NCBI GenBank assembly: GCA_001772865.1
Contig: MEVD01000006.1
Coordinates: 35,186-95,246 of the forward strand
Reading direction: 5' to 3'
Origin: a candidate division WWE3 bacterium RIFCSPHIGHO2_02_FULL_38_14
Lineage (GTDB): Bacteria; Patescibacteriota; WWE3; UBA101185; UBA10185
Length of the DNA: 60,061 nt
Shown here: positions 34,182-41,766 of the stretch, in pieces
Position numbering within the stretch: the first letter of the stretch is position 1
How the letters are laid out: each line of letters opens with the position of its first letter
Position numbers and translations under genes: made by a program
The notes under the pieces: generated by a model
The model's database searches: none
What the model was told of the DNA's origin: nothing
The model's input: only the letters and a program-made list of their open reading frames with translations

Positions 34182-34219
34182 AACAGCCAAGTGACGAATC
34201 GCTCATTTGGCTGTTTTCT
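34182..34219 (+). terminator. Intrinsic terminator of the small membrane gene
   Basis: AACAGCCAA (34182-34190) and TTGGCTGTT (34207-34215) form a 9-bp stem with a 16-nt loop, followed by TTTTCT. It lies 30 bp after the stop codon. It is a standard terminator, unlike the stem-loops behind the cassettes. Confidence 0.85.
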
Positions 34220-34269
34220 ATAATATTTTTTACTAATTAAAATAATTAAAAAACAATCCCTTTAAATAT

Positions 34270-35634
34270 TCAAACCAAACTCCTCGCCAATCTCAGTGCG
34301 TTTCCAAGATCGTCAATTTTCACCCTAATTTGCTCTGTTGTATCTCTATCCCTCACTGTAACAGTTTCATCCTCTAAAGTCTGGTAATCGATTGTTATAC
34401 AGCTTGGTGTTCCAATCTCATCCTGAGCCATATATCTTTTCCCGATATTTCCTCTGTCGTCATAGTCAATGCTTAAACCATCTTCTAATAACATCCCAAA
34501 CACTTCTTCAGCTTTTTTTAAGAGATTCTCTTTATTTCTGACAAGTGGAAATACTGCCGCTCTGTAAGGAGCAACTTTCGGGTCAAGTTTTAACACAACT
34601 CTTTCCCCGTCTTCGTAATAAGCGTCAAACAACAAAACCAGCATCAATCTATTTAAACCAATTGAATATTCAACCACATGAGGTATATAAGACTCGCCGG
34701 TTTCTTCATCTTTATATGTAAAGTCAAAACCGGAAAATTGTCCGTGCCTTTTTAAATCCCAGTCACCCCTATAATGGATTCCCTGAAATTCTTTCCAACC
34801 AAAGGGATATTCATATTCTATATCTGTGGCAATTTTGTTATAATGAGCTCTTTCTTTGAATTCCTGGTCTCTTAACCTAAGTTTTTTATCATTTAAACCC
34901 AAGCTTTTTAGCCACTCAATACTCCATTTTTTAAAGCGGTTAAAGTATTTTTCCGCGTCTTTAGGGTGAATAAACATCTCCAGCTCCATTTGTTCAAATT
35001 CGCGTGTTCTATGGAAGTACGGACCTACTTTTATTTCATTTCTAAAAGCCTTTCCGATTTGGGCAATTCCGAAAGGGAGTTTTTTCCTCATAGAACTCCT
35101 TACCAACTCAAAGTTGTAAAAAATCGGCTGGCAGGTCTCACCACGCAAATAAGCATTAGTTTTTTCACTTTCCAATGTTCCGACTTCCACTTCAACTAAA
35201 CTATTGAACCTCCTGGCTTTTGATAGTTTATTTCCGTCAGGACTCTTTATTTTATTTTCTTCAATAAGTCTATCGAATTCTTCCAAAGTTGAACCGTCGC
35301 TGCTTATATTCAGTGCCTCATCAATAATATGATCTGCACGGAACCTTTTATGTGTTACCTGGTCTTCTACCATTGCATCTGCAAAGGATTCCACATGCCC
35401 GCTTGCTTCCCAAACACGAGGATGTGAAATAATTGCCCCGTCTATTCCCACTATATCAGGTTGATTGTGCACAAATTCCTCCCACCACAAATTACGCAGA
35501 TTTCTCAGAATTTCTGCACCCAAAGGACCAAAGTCATATGTTGCTTCCCATCCTCCGTAAATTTCCGATGAAGGAAACACAAAACCTCTTCGTTTGCAAA
35601 GCGAAGTTATTTTATTGATATCTGCCGAATCCAT
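34270..35634 (-). CDS. glyQS: Glycyl-tRNA synthetase, dimeric type
   Basis: This class II enzyme charges tRNA-Gly. Motifs visible are the start CKRRGFVFPSSEIYGG with GPLGAEILRNL, motif 2 in AFRNEIKVGPYFHRTREFEQME, and motif 3 in EYSIGLNRLMLVLL. VAPYRAAVFPLV begins the C-terminal anticodon-binding domain. The length of 454 agrees with the alpha2 type rather than the alpha2beta2 type. Start ATG at 35634 follows AAGGA at 8 nt. The long leader carries a T-box riboswitch, so expression should respond to uncharged tRNA-Gly. Confidence 0.96.
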   Translation of the reverse strand: MDSADINKITSLCKRRGFVFPSSEIYGGWEATYDFGPLGAEILRNLRNLWWEEFVHNQPDIVGIDGAIISHPRVWEASGHVESFADAMVEDQVTHKRFRADHIIDEALNISSDGSTLEEFDRLIEENKIKSPDGNKLSKARRFNSLVEVEVGTLESEKTNAYLRGETCQPIFYNFELVRSSMRKKLPFGIAQIGKAFRNEIKVGPYFHRTREFEQMELEMFIHPKDAEKYFNRFKKWSIEWLKSLGLNDKKLRLRDQEFKERAHYNKIATDIEYEYPFGWKEFQGIHYRGDWDLKRHGQFSGFDFTYKDEETGESYIPHVVEYSIGLNRLMLVLLFDAYYEDGERVVLKLDPKVAPYRAAVFPLVRNKENLLKKAEEVFGMLLEDGLSIDYDDRGNIGKRYMAQDEIGTPSCITIDYQTLEDETVTVRDRDTTEQIRVKIDDLGNALRLARSLV

Positions 35635-35640
35635 ATTAAA

Positions 35641-35855
35641 TATCCTTTCCGGGGATATACCCCTAACATCCGGTGCAATAACATTAAATAACCGGAATCT
35701 AGGGACGAAGGTTTAGAAGTATAAAAACCGGTTTAATCATTTAGATTTCGCAAAGTGACCGGTATAGCCCGCGCGGTTCCACCCTACTTTCCGCCAATGG
35801 CGGACACTCTTGTAAACAAATTAAGCTCAGGTTTGCCAAAGACCTTCAACGCTTT
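35641..35855 (-). promoter_or_regulatory. T-box riboswitch (glycine), ultrashort Stem I, probably translational
   Basis: The minus strand contains the T-box core GGGTGGAACCGCG (35784-35772). The bulge UGGA pairs with the UCCA end of bacterial tRNA-Gly. Upstream, a hairpin of only about 32 nt (35854-35823) with arms AAGC/GCTT and AGGT/ACCT has a terminal loop holding GGC (35837-35835), a glycine codon. A CCGCC/GGCGG stem (Stem III) lies between. TAGGG (35786-35782) can pair with CCCTA (35704-35700) as antisequestrator. TTCCGG (35697-35692) can pair with CCGGAA (35652-35647), which covers the start of the AAGGA ribosome binding site. No T-run is present, so control of translation is likelier than termination. 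This accounts for most of the gene-free stretch 35635-35952. Confidence 0.85.
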
Positions 35856-35871
35856 TTTTGTTTATTTACTA

Positions 35872-35900
35872 TTTTTAGTTTTTTATGGGGGATTTGTCAA
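35872..35900 (-). promoter_or_regulatory. Probable promoter of the glyQS leader
   Basis: On the minus strand TTGACA (35900-35895) is followed after 17 bp by TAAAAA (35877-35872). Transcription would start a few bases upstream of the T-box Stem I. The rest of the gap toward recO (35901-35952) is AT-rich with nothing else visible. Confidence 0.5.
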
Positions 35901-35952
35901 GTTTTATTAAAAATACTTGTTGAAATTAAAAATTATCTGTAATAAATTGCTT

Positions 35953-36684
35953 TTATATTTTTCTCAGAAGCTCAAAACTTTTAACCCTTTGCCCGAGGGT
36001 ATAAAGAGTAAAGGTATTAATTATATTAGTGATTTCCGACAGACTTCTCATATTATGATTTTTCTTTTTCTTATTTAAAGATAATAAATAAAGAGTTTCA
36101 GCAGAATCGTTGCTTAGTTCCATTCCAAAATTATTACATCTATTGCAGCATAAGCCTCCTAATTCAAAACTAAACTTATGACTCGTCCAGCTATCATCAA
36201 ATTTCCTACCGCATGAAGCACATTTATCTAAATAAAGTTCATAACCCAATAATTTCATTAACCTAACTTCAAAAGCACTTACAACATAGTTTAAAGGAAT
36301 CAAATTGTTTTCCAGAGTACTTAGAGATTGCTGCAATAATTCAAACTGATCGGGATTTTCGTGCTCTTCCTCATTAAATCTACTTATCAAATCACACATG
36401 TAATATGCAGCGCCTGACAAATCTAAGTCTTCCTTAATATATTTAAATGAGTTTTGTGCTTTAACTTCTTCAATTGTTTTATACTTAGATTTGCTTTCCC
36501 TGACGGAAAATTTAATGAGATTTAAAGTATCAAGATGAGGATTCCTCCTGGAATTTATTTTTCTTACCCCTTTTGCAACAACTGCAATCTTACCTTTTTC
36601 TTTAGAATAAATTGTGTAAAGCCGGTCAGAATCCCCAGAAGTATTCTTTTTTAATACTATTCCCGTTAGTGAATAGACTTTCAT
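35953..36684 (-). CDS. recO: RecO, recombination mediator
   Basis: RecO helps load RecA on gaps. The N-terminal OB-fold shows GIVLKKNTSGDSDRLYTIYS and GKIAVVAKGVRK. The helical middle is followed by a zinc site with CASCG and CCNRC (about 160-185). The length of 243 is normal. It lies 4 bp after the DUF4012 gene stop and is probably on the same transcript. Confidence 0.9.
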   Translation of the reverse strand: MKVYSLTGIVLKKNTSGDSDRLYTIYSKEKGKIAVVAKGVRKINSRRNPHLDTLNLIKFSVRESKSKYKTIEEVKAQNSFKYIKEDLDLSGAAYYMCDLISRFNEEEHENPDQFELLQQSLSTLENNLIPLNYVVSAFEVRLMKLLGYELYLDKCASCGRKFDDSWTSHKFSFELGGLCCNRCNNFGMELSNDSAETLYLLSLNKKKKNHNMRSLSEITNIINTFTLYTLGQRVKSFELLRKI

Positions 36685-36688
36685 TGTC

Positions 36689-38686
36689 TCACAAAGACAG
36701 TTTGAGGAGTTTATCCGTTTTCAAATCTACAGATTCAGTTTTACCATTAATTGTTATTCTATGGGTTTCTTCTCTAACTCCGGCCTGTTTTTGCAAATAT
36801 AAATTGTATACATTCTCTTTTACCACATTATCCGGTAAAACATATTTAAAAGTCATTTCCTTCGATTCTCCCGGACCCAATTCTACATATCCCCAAAAAT
36901 ATGTTTTATTTCTTTCTGATTCGGATCCGCTGCCATCTTCACTCCCGTCCACGCTTATCAGTTCAGAACCCAAAGGCGTATAAACCCTCAGCCAATCTTT
37001 AAATCTTTTTACAAATGCTCCGTATTCAGCGGCAGGTTCAGGATATGAGTATTTTACCATTACTGTTCTTACCCATTTTCCGTTTTCTTTAGATAAGCTG
37101 TGATCTACTTCTTTTGAAACAAACCAGTTTGTTTTATCACCGCCCAAATTTGTAGATGCTAGGAACGTGTAATCTCCTTCTACCGGATCTACTATCCTAC
37201 CTGCAAAATTATACTTTTCAAGCAAAGCTTGCGCTTCGGGATCAATACTATAAGCTGTAATATGTTTTCTGTTCGCAAGATCTACACCTTTTTCCAGCAA
37301 TTGGCTCCATAGGCTTTTTTCTGATTCAAATACATTTACAAGCATTCGTTCCATTAAATCACCCAGAACTCTTTTCCTCCCCTGCTGCTCCTTTAATGCC
37401 AGGCTGGCAATTGTCTCTAGTTCTAGGATTACATTTTCAGAATTATAGGTAACGCCATTCACAGTTGCCGGCCCGGTGATTTCAAGCAGCTCTTTTATTA
37501 CCTGAGTATCTATTGTTACAATTCCTCTCACCGGTTTTATTTCCAAAGGATCTATACGCATTGCCAGATTATACGATTTCATAAAATTATCTACAGAGGT
37601 GGGAAGGTCCGGCGAGGTATTGGCATCTCTGGCATACCATCTTTCAACTTTTAGATATTTTCCGTAAGGAAACGGTGGAGCTCCGAATGTGTAATACGCA
37701 TCTATTGCATCAAGAGTTAAATCCACGCTGTACATATCTTTGGATGAGAAATCCGAACTCAACAAGGCGTTATTTACTTTAAATGTAGCGTAGTTTGTCC
37801 AAAAACCACCCGTAGGTCTTAACTCCTTATCATTCTGCATTATAATCATGTATCTTTGTTCTCCTGTTGAAACTCCTAAAAGCCCAGGAATTATTGTCAA
37901 AGCATTTTTAATATCAGGAGCATAATCCGATAATTTGGTCAATAACTTCTGGGTATTTTCAATTGTCGACCTTACCGGCGTTCCCCGGATTTTTTCCGGA
38001 TATTTAGAGGCATCTACCTGAGATAGCTCTTTACCTACATCCTCAAGCTTAACCAATACTTTATCCATATCGTAAGCTATTTGAGGCATTACAGCTATCC
38101 AAGAAGCAAATGCGTCTGCGAGACCGACAGTCTGCACTTCCTGCTCTTCCGAGACTTTTAGCCCTGCTGCATCAGCAAAAGGCTTCATGAGCTCCACAGC
38201 TTCCCTTATTGCTTCAATTGAATGATTACCAGCATTTATAAAGTGGTCCGAATCCTGATAATAGCTTTTTGTTAAATTAAAGTTTTTAGCCCAACCAAAG
38301 TTTTCATCCATTGCTCTTTTAAGTTCTTTCAAATCATTTTCTGTTTCTATTAAGTTATTTTCCAGTGAAACCAGATCTCTGTTTTTTAAAGAATCCTGAA
38401 TATCGTTTGCATCAGTTTTTAATATATCAATTTTCGACTTTACTACAAGCCCTGGCCTTATTATATATATGTAAGATACCAATCCTACAATCAGTAATAC
38501 CACTCCTACAAATATTCCGGTTCTGCCTAATATTTTTTTAAGCTTGGGATTTTTATTTAAAAAACTAAATAAACCTGTGTTAAATTTAATAAACTGGCGA
38601 TGGTTGTTATCGATAGGTTTTGAAATACCGTTGTTATTTCCGTTTGTACCGCCTTTTGAGGGATTCCAATATTTAGTATCATTCAT
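36689..38686 (-). CDS. DUF4012 family membrane-anchored protein
   Basis: The 665-residue protein has a polar N-terminus, one transmembrane helix (about 53-73), a coiled-coil segment (about 80-260) and the DUF4012 core with PGLLGVSTGEQRYMIIMQND followed by LRPTGGFWTNYA. DUF4012 proteins are common beside polysaccharide genes in Gram-positive bacteria and in the Candidate Phyla Radiation; the function is unknown, with extracellular placement likely. Its position directly downstream of the sugar transferase supports a part in export or attachment of the glycan. Confidence 0.85.
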   Translation of the reverse strand: MNDTKYWNPSKGGTNGNNNGISKPIDNNHRQFIKFNTGLFSFLNKNPKLKKILGRTGIFVGVVLLIVGLVSYIYIIRPGLVVKSKIDILKTDANDIQDSLKNRDLVSLENNLIETENDLKELKRAMDENFGWAKNFNLTKSYYQDSDHFINAGNHSIEAIREAVELMKPFADAAGLKVSEEQEVQTVGLADAFASWIAVMPQIAYDMDKVLVKLEDVGKELSQVDASKYPEKIRGTPVRSTIENTQKLLTKLSDYAPDIKNALTIIPGLLGVSTGEQRYMIIMQNDKELRPTGGFWTNYATFKVNNALLSSDFSSKDMYSVDLTLDAIDAYYTFGAPPFPYGKYLKVERWYARDANTSPDLPTSVDNFMKSYNLAMRIDPLEIKPVRGIVTIDTQVIKELLEITGPATVNGVTYNSENVILELETIASLALKEQQGRKRVLGDLMERMLVNVFESEKSLWSQLLEKGVDLANRKHITAYSIDPEAQALLEKYNFAGRIVDPVEGDYTFLASTNLGGDKTNWFVSKEVDHSLSKENGKWVRTVMVKYSYPEPAAEYGAFVKRFKDWLRVYTPLGSELISVDGSEDGSGSESERNKTYFWGYVELGPGESKEMTFKYVLPDNVVKENVYNLYLQKQAGVREETHRITINGKTESVDLKTDKLLKLSL

Positions 38687-38724
38687 ATTTTTCTATTTAA
38701 GAAGAAACGGCCTCCTCCGAATCT

Positions 38725-39378
38725 TCACAATGCTCCTTTTTTAGTTAACACCACATAAGGTGTTTTAAGAATTATTAATAAATCATACACTAACGATCTC
38801 CTGCTTGCATAGTCAGCATCTAATCTTGCCCGTTCAACAAAGCCTATCTCTGACCGGCCACTGGTTTGCCAAACACCTGTTAAACCCGGTTTTACTGTTA
38901 TTGCTTTATTAATATATTCTATAGCTTCTGGGTATTTTAGAAGTTGTTCGTCCAGTTCATATCTAAAATACGCCCTAGGACCAACTAAACTCATGTCTCC
39001 TATAAAAATGTTAAAAAACTGAGGCAATTCATCTATACTTAATTTTCTTAGAAAGGCGGCTCCTTTAATTAATCTTGGATCCGGATCCAATTTATAATCA
39101 TTCTCCTGATACTTTCTATACAAATCAGGTTGATTTCTTAGCCATTCTTGAGCATTGGGACGCATGGAACGAAATTTAAACATTCTGAATTCAATACCTT
39201 TCTTTCCCACCCTTTTTTTCATATCAGCTAAAACCGGACCTTCAGAAGAAACCATTTTAATCCAGACTGTAGTTAATAGCATGGGAACAACAAAAAGTAT
39301 AATTCCTACTATAGCCCCAAAAATATCTATCAATCTCTTTCCTATGCTATAAAAGTCAATAACGTCTGTTTTTGGCAT
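38725..39378 (-). CDS. Initiating sugar transferase (polyprenyl-phosphate hexose-1-phosphate transferase)
   Basis: This PF02397-type enzyme starts lipid-linked glycan synthesis by placing a sugar-1-phosphate on undecaprenyl phosphate. Signs are KRLIDIFGAIVGII, the re-entrant membrane helix, the basic/aromatic FRMFKFRSM, FLRKLSIDELPQF, DMSLVGPRAYF and KPGLTGVWQTSGRS. At 217 residues it is the short form with only the catalytic domain. It marks the start of the assembly pathway served by the glycosyltransferases that follow. Confidence 0.95.
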   Translation of the reverse strand: MPKTDVIDFYSIGKRLIDIFGAIVGIILFVVPMLLTTVWIKMVSSEGPVLADMKKRVGKKGIEFRMFKFRSMRPNAQEWLRNQPDLYRKYQENDYKLDPDPRLIKGAAFLRKLSIDELPQFFNIFIGDMSLVGPRAYFRYELDEQLLKYPEAIEYINKAITVKPGLTGVWQTSGRSEIGFVERARLDADYASRRSLVYDLLIILKTPYVVLTKKGAL

Positions 39379-39403
39379 AAATATAGTTTAGTATACAATA
39401 CAA

Positions 39404-40510
39404 TCAATCTTGTAAGTAAGTAGAAACTAAGCTCAAGATATTTTGTTTAAACGTATTTTTATTGAATTTTCTTGCCCTTATTTTGCACTCTAAAGGTGAA
39501 TATTTTTCCGGATTAAATGTTTTTAATAGATTCATCAGTGATTCTGTGCTTTGTTCATAAAAGAATTCTCCTGTTATTCCCGGTAAAACGGTTTCGGTTA
39601 CTCCGCCACCTCCGTATGCAATTACCGACTTACCTGAAGCCATCGCCTCTAAAGGTACTATCCCAAAATCCTCATATTGTGTTTGAATAAGCGCAATACA
39701 ACCGGATAAATATTTTGCCTTTTCTTTTTCCGGTACGAATCCTAAAAACTCTATATTCTTATTAGCCATATGTTTTAACCTGGAAATATCCGGTCCTTCC
39801 CCGATAATTTTCAGTTTTAATCCAAGATTCTTGCATGCAGTTACAGCCAGATCCACTTTTTTCCACGGAACAAGCCTGGTTATAAGCAAAAAATAATCAC
39901 CCTTTTTCGCTCCGGTTTCATCTAATAATGCTGTGTCAACAAACGGATATATAACTATACATTTTCTTCTATAATATTTTTCTATCCTTTTTGCAGGAAC
40001 CTTTGAATTAGCAATAAGTATATCCGGTCTCTGTGCCGATACATAATCTATAGCTTTTATAAAACTAATAGGGAAACTTAAAATCAAATCGGCAAGTTTT
40101 TTAAATCGGCTTACCTTCTCATCTTCAAAATAACCGGACTTCTCCCAAAACATTCTGCCGGGTGAATTAATATAAGCTAAGTGCTTAGTTTCCGGTTTAG
40201 TGATAACCATGTGAGCATACCGCGATGAAACTGAGATAACAACATCACACCCACTGAAATCGAAATTTTGAAAAGCAATAACATGCATAAAAAATACCGA
40301 ATAAAACCTATTTAGTTTTTCCGCCAGCGGCAAATATTGCATAAAAGAAGTTTTCAAATCAATGTTTTCTTTTTTACACAAATCCTTCCACCTACGTGAA
40401 ACTACGGATGTATGAATCGGCGCATCGGGAAATATTTCATGCAAAAATAGCACTAATTTTTCCTGTCCTCCGTATTGGATCAAATCATCGCATACTAAAG
40501 CCATTTTCAT
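39404..40510 (-). CDS. Glycosyltransferase family 4
   Basis: The 368-residue GT-B enzyme has the N-terminal DLIQYGGQEKLVLFLH pattern and the C-terminal donor site: LITRLVPWKKVDLA, GEGPDISRLK, FLGFVPEKEK and the E-x7-E motif in FGIVPLEAMASGKSVIAYG. It would add a sugar from a nucleotide donor to the lipid-linked glycan at the cytoplasmic face. Donor and acceptor are unknown. It lies 25 bp before the sugar transferase and is divergent from the flippase across a 30-bp spacer. Confidence 0.92.
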   Translation of the reverse strand: MKMALVCDDLIQYGGQEKLVLFLHEIFPDAPIHTSVVSRRWKDLCKKENIDLKTSFMQYLPLAEKLNRFYSVFFMHVIAFQNFDFSGCDVVISVSSRYAHMVITKPETKHLAYINSPGRMFWEKSGYFEDEKVSRFKKLADLILSFPISFIKAIDYVSAQRPDILIANSKVPAKRIEKYYRRKCIVIYPFVDTALLDETGAKKGDYFLLITRLVPWKKVDLAVTACKNLGLKLKIIGEGPDISRLKHMANKNIEFLGFVPEKEKAKYLSGCIALIQTQYEDFGIVPLEAMASGKSVIAYGGGGVTETVLPGITGEFFYEQSTESLMNLLKTFNPEKYSPLECKIRARKFNKNTFKQNILSLVSTYLQD

Positions 40511-40523
40511 ATTTTTACATTAG

Positions 40524-40530
40524 TATTATA
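40524..40530. promoter_or_regulatory. Overlapping divergent -10 elements
   Basis: TATTAT (plus, 40524-40529) and TATAAT (minus, 40530-40525) overlap in a 30-bp spacer between two divergent starts. The plus-strand GTG follows after 11 nt and the minus-strand ATG after 14 nt. Both mRNAs would have almost no leader, and only one polymerase could sit here at a time. Confidence 0.45.
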
Positions 40531-40540
40531 CAATTTAACT

Positions 40541-41740
40541 GTGCTTAAAAAGTCTTTAATAAAAATATCTTACGTAAGTTTAGGTAATATTTTAAATGCA
40601 GGTTTGGGATTTTTATATATAGCTGCAGTAGCTAAAACTTTAGAACTTAATGATTTCGGTAAATACGCACTTCTGGCGAGTTTTCTGGTAATCATTGCAA
40701 AAATAATAGATTTCGGCACTAATTCTATTTACGTAGCTGGTACTATATCTAATAAAGAAGATTTAAATGAGATTTTTTTCGGAGTTAAGTTATTTCTATT
40801 CTTAGTTACAATTCCAATATCATACGCAGTTTTGTATTTATTTGGATTGATGGATTTAAAAATAATTACTATATTCATATTAGGACTTATCGGTTATGGA
40901 TTCAATTTTACTTTTTTTGCAATATTTCAAAAAAATGAAAATTACACAAAAATTATCTTAATAAATACAATACCGGCTTTGGTTAAAGGCTTTGTTTCGT
41001 TATTAATACTTTTAAAACTTTTAACTTTAAATTTTACCCAGGCTTTTGGAATATTCTCAATTTCTATTATTGCTTGCTTAATATTTTACAAAGACCTGTT
41101 AATAGAAATAAAAAAAATTAATATTAAAGGAAGTAAAAATCTGAATTTTATCAAAAAAAGCATTCCTGCCGGAATTTCACTTTTGGTAAATGACGGTTGG
41201 TCGGCAATTTCCAATAGTGTTGCTAAAATAACCGGAAGCTTTTCGGATGTAGGGATTTTTTCTCTTGCTGATAAAATTTCCAATATATTCTCCCTCATCT
41301 CTCTTTCTATTTTTACCGTTCTTCTTCCGAAAAACGCTGCAAGAAAGCGCGACAATTTAAAATATGATTTTAGAGAATCTATAATAATTTCTCTCATTGT
41401 ATTTATGTTAGCAATATTTACTATAATATTTTTCCAGGTATTTATAAATGTATTTTTCGAAGGAAAATTTGATCAGTCAATTAAAATTCTTGACTTGCTC
41501 ATATTTTCCAGTGCGATAACGGCAATTTATTCTTTTATGCGGGATTATTTTTTTATTGAAAATAGAACTTCCGAATTATTATTGATTACTATTGCAAAAC
41601 TGGGTGGATTTATTTTACTGGTAGTTTTAACTGCACCTCATCTAAAATTAACCGGAATAGCATTATCTAATTTAATCGCATCTATACTATCTCTGGTCGT
41701 TACTGTATATCTAATTATTTTCCGTGCAATTAAACGTTAA
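40541..41740 (+). CDS. Oligosaccharide flippase (Wzx/MOP type)
   Basis: The 399-residue protein has about 12 hydrophobic helices and the early pattern LGNILNAGLGFLYIAAVAKT followed by LNDFGKYALLASF, as in polysaccharide transporters of the MOP superfamily. It would flip undecaprenyl-linked oligosaccharide across the membrane. The start is GTG at 40541. It is the only plus-strand gene in this locus and is convergent with the polymerase fusion gene. Confidence 0.87.
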   Translation: MLKKSLIKISYVSLGNILNAGLGFLYIAAVAKTLELNDFGKYALLASFLVIIAKIIDFGTNSIYVAGTISNKEDLNEIFFGVKLFLFLVTIPISYAVLYLFGLMDLKIITIFILGLIGYGFNFTFFAIFQKNENYTKIILINTIPALVKGFVSLLILLKLLTLNFTQAFGIFSISIIACLIFYKDLLIEIKKINIKGSKNLNFIKKSIPAGISLLVNDGWSAISNSVAKITGSFSDVGIFSLADKISNIFSLISLSIFTVLLPKNAARKRDNLKYDFRESIIISLIVFMLAIFTIIFFQVFINVFFEGKFDQSIKILDLLIFSSAITAIYSFMRDYFFIENRTSELLLITIAKLGGFILLVVLTAPHLKLTGIALSNLIASILSLVVTVYLIIFRAIKR

Positions 41741-41766
41741 GAAAAATGCAAATTTAATATTCATTA

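Noticed and set aside
35635-35952. A tRNA gene in the longest gene-free stretch
   Set aside because: The GC-rich part is explained by the T-box core and Stem III; no cloverleaf can be drawn.
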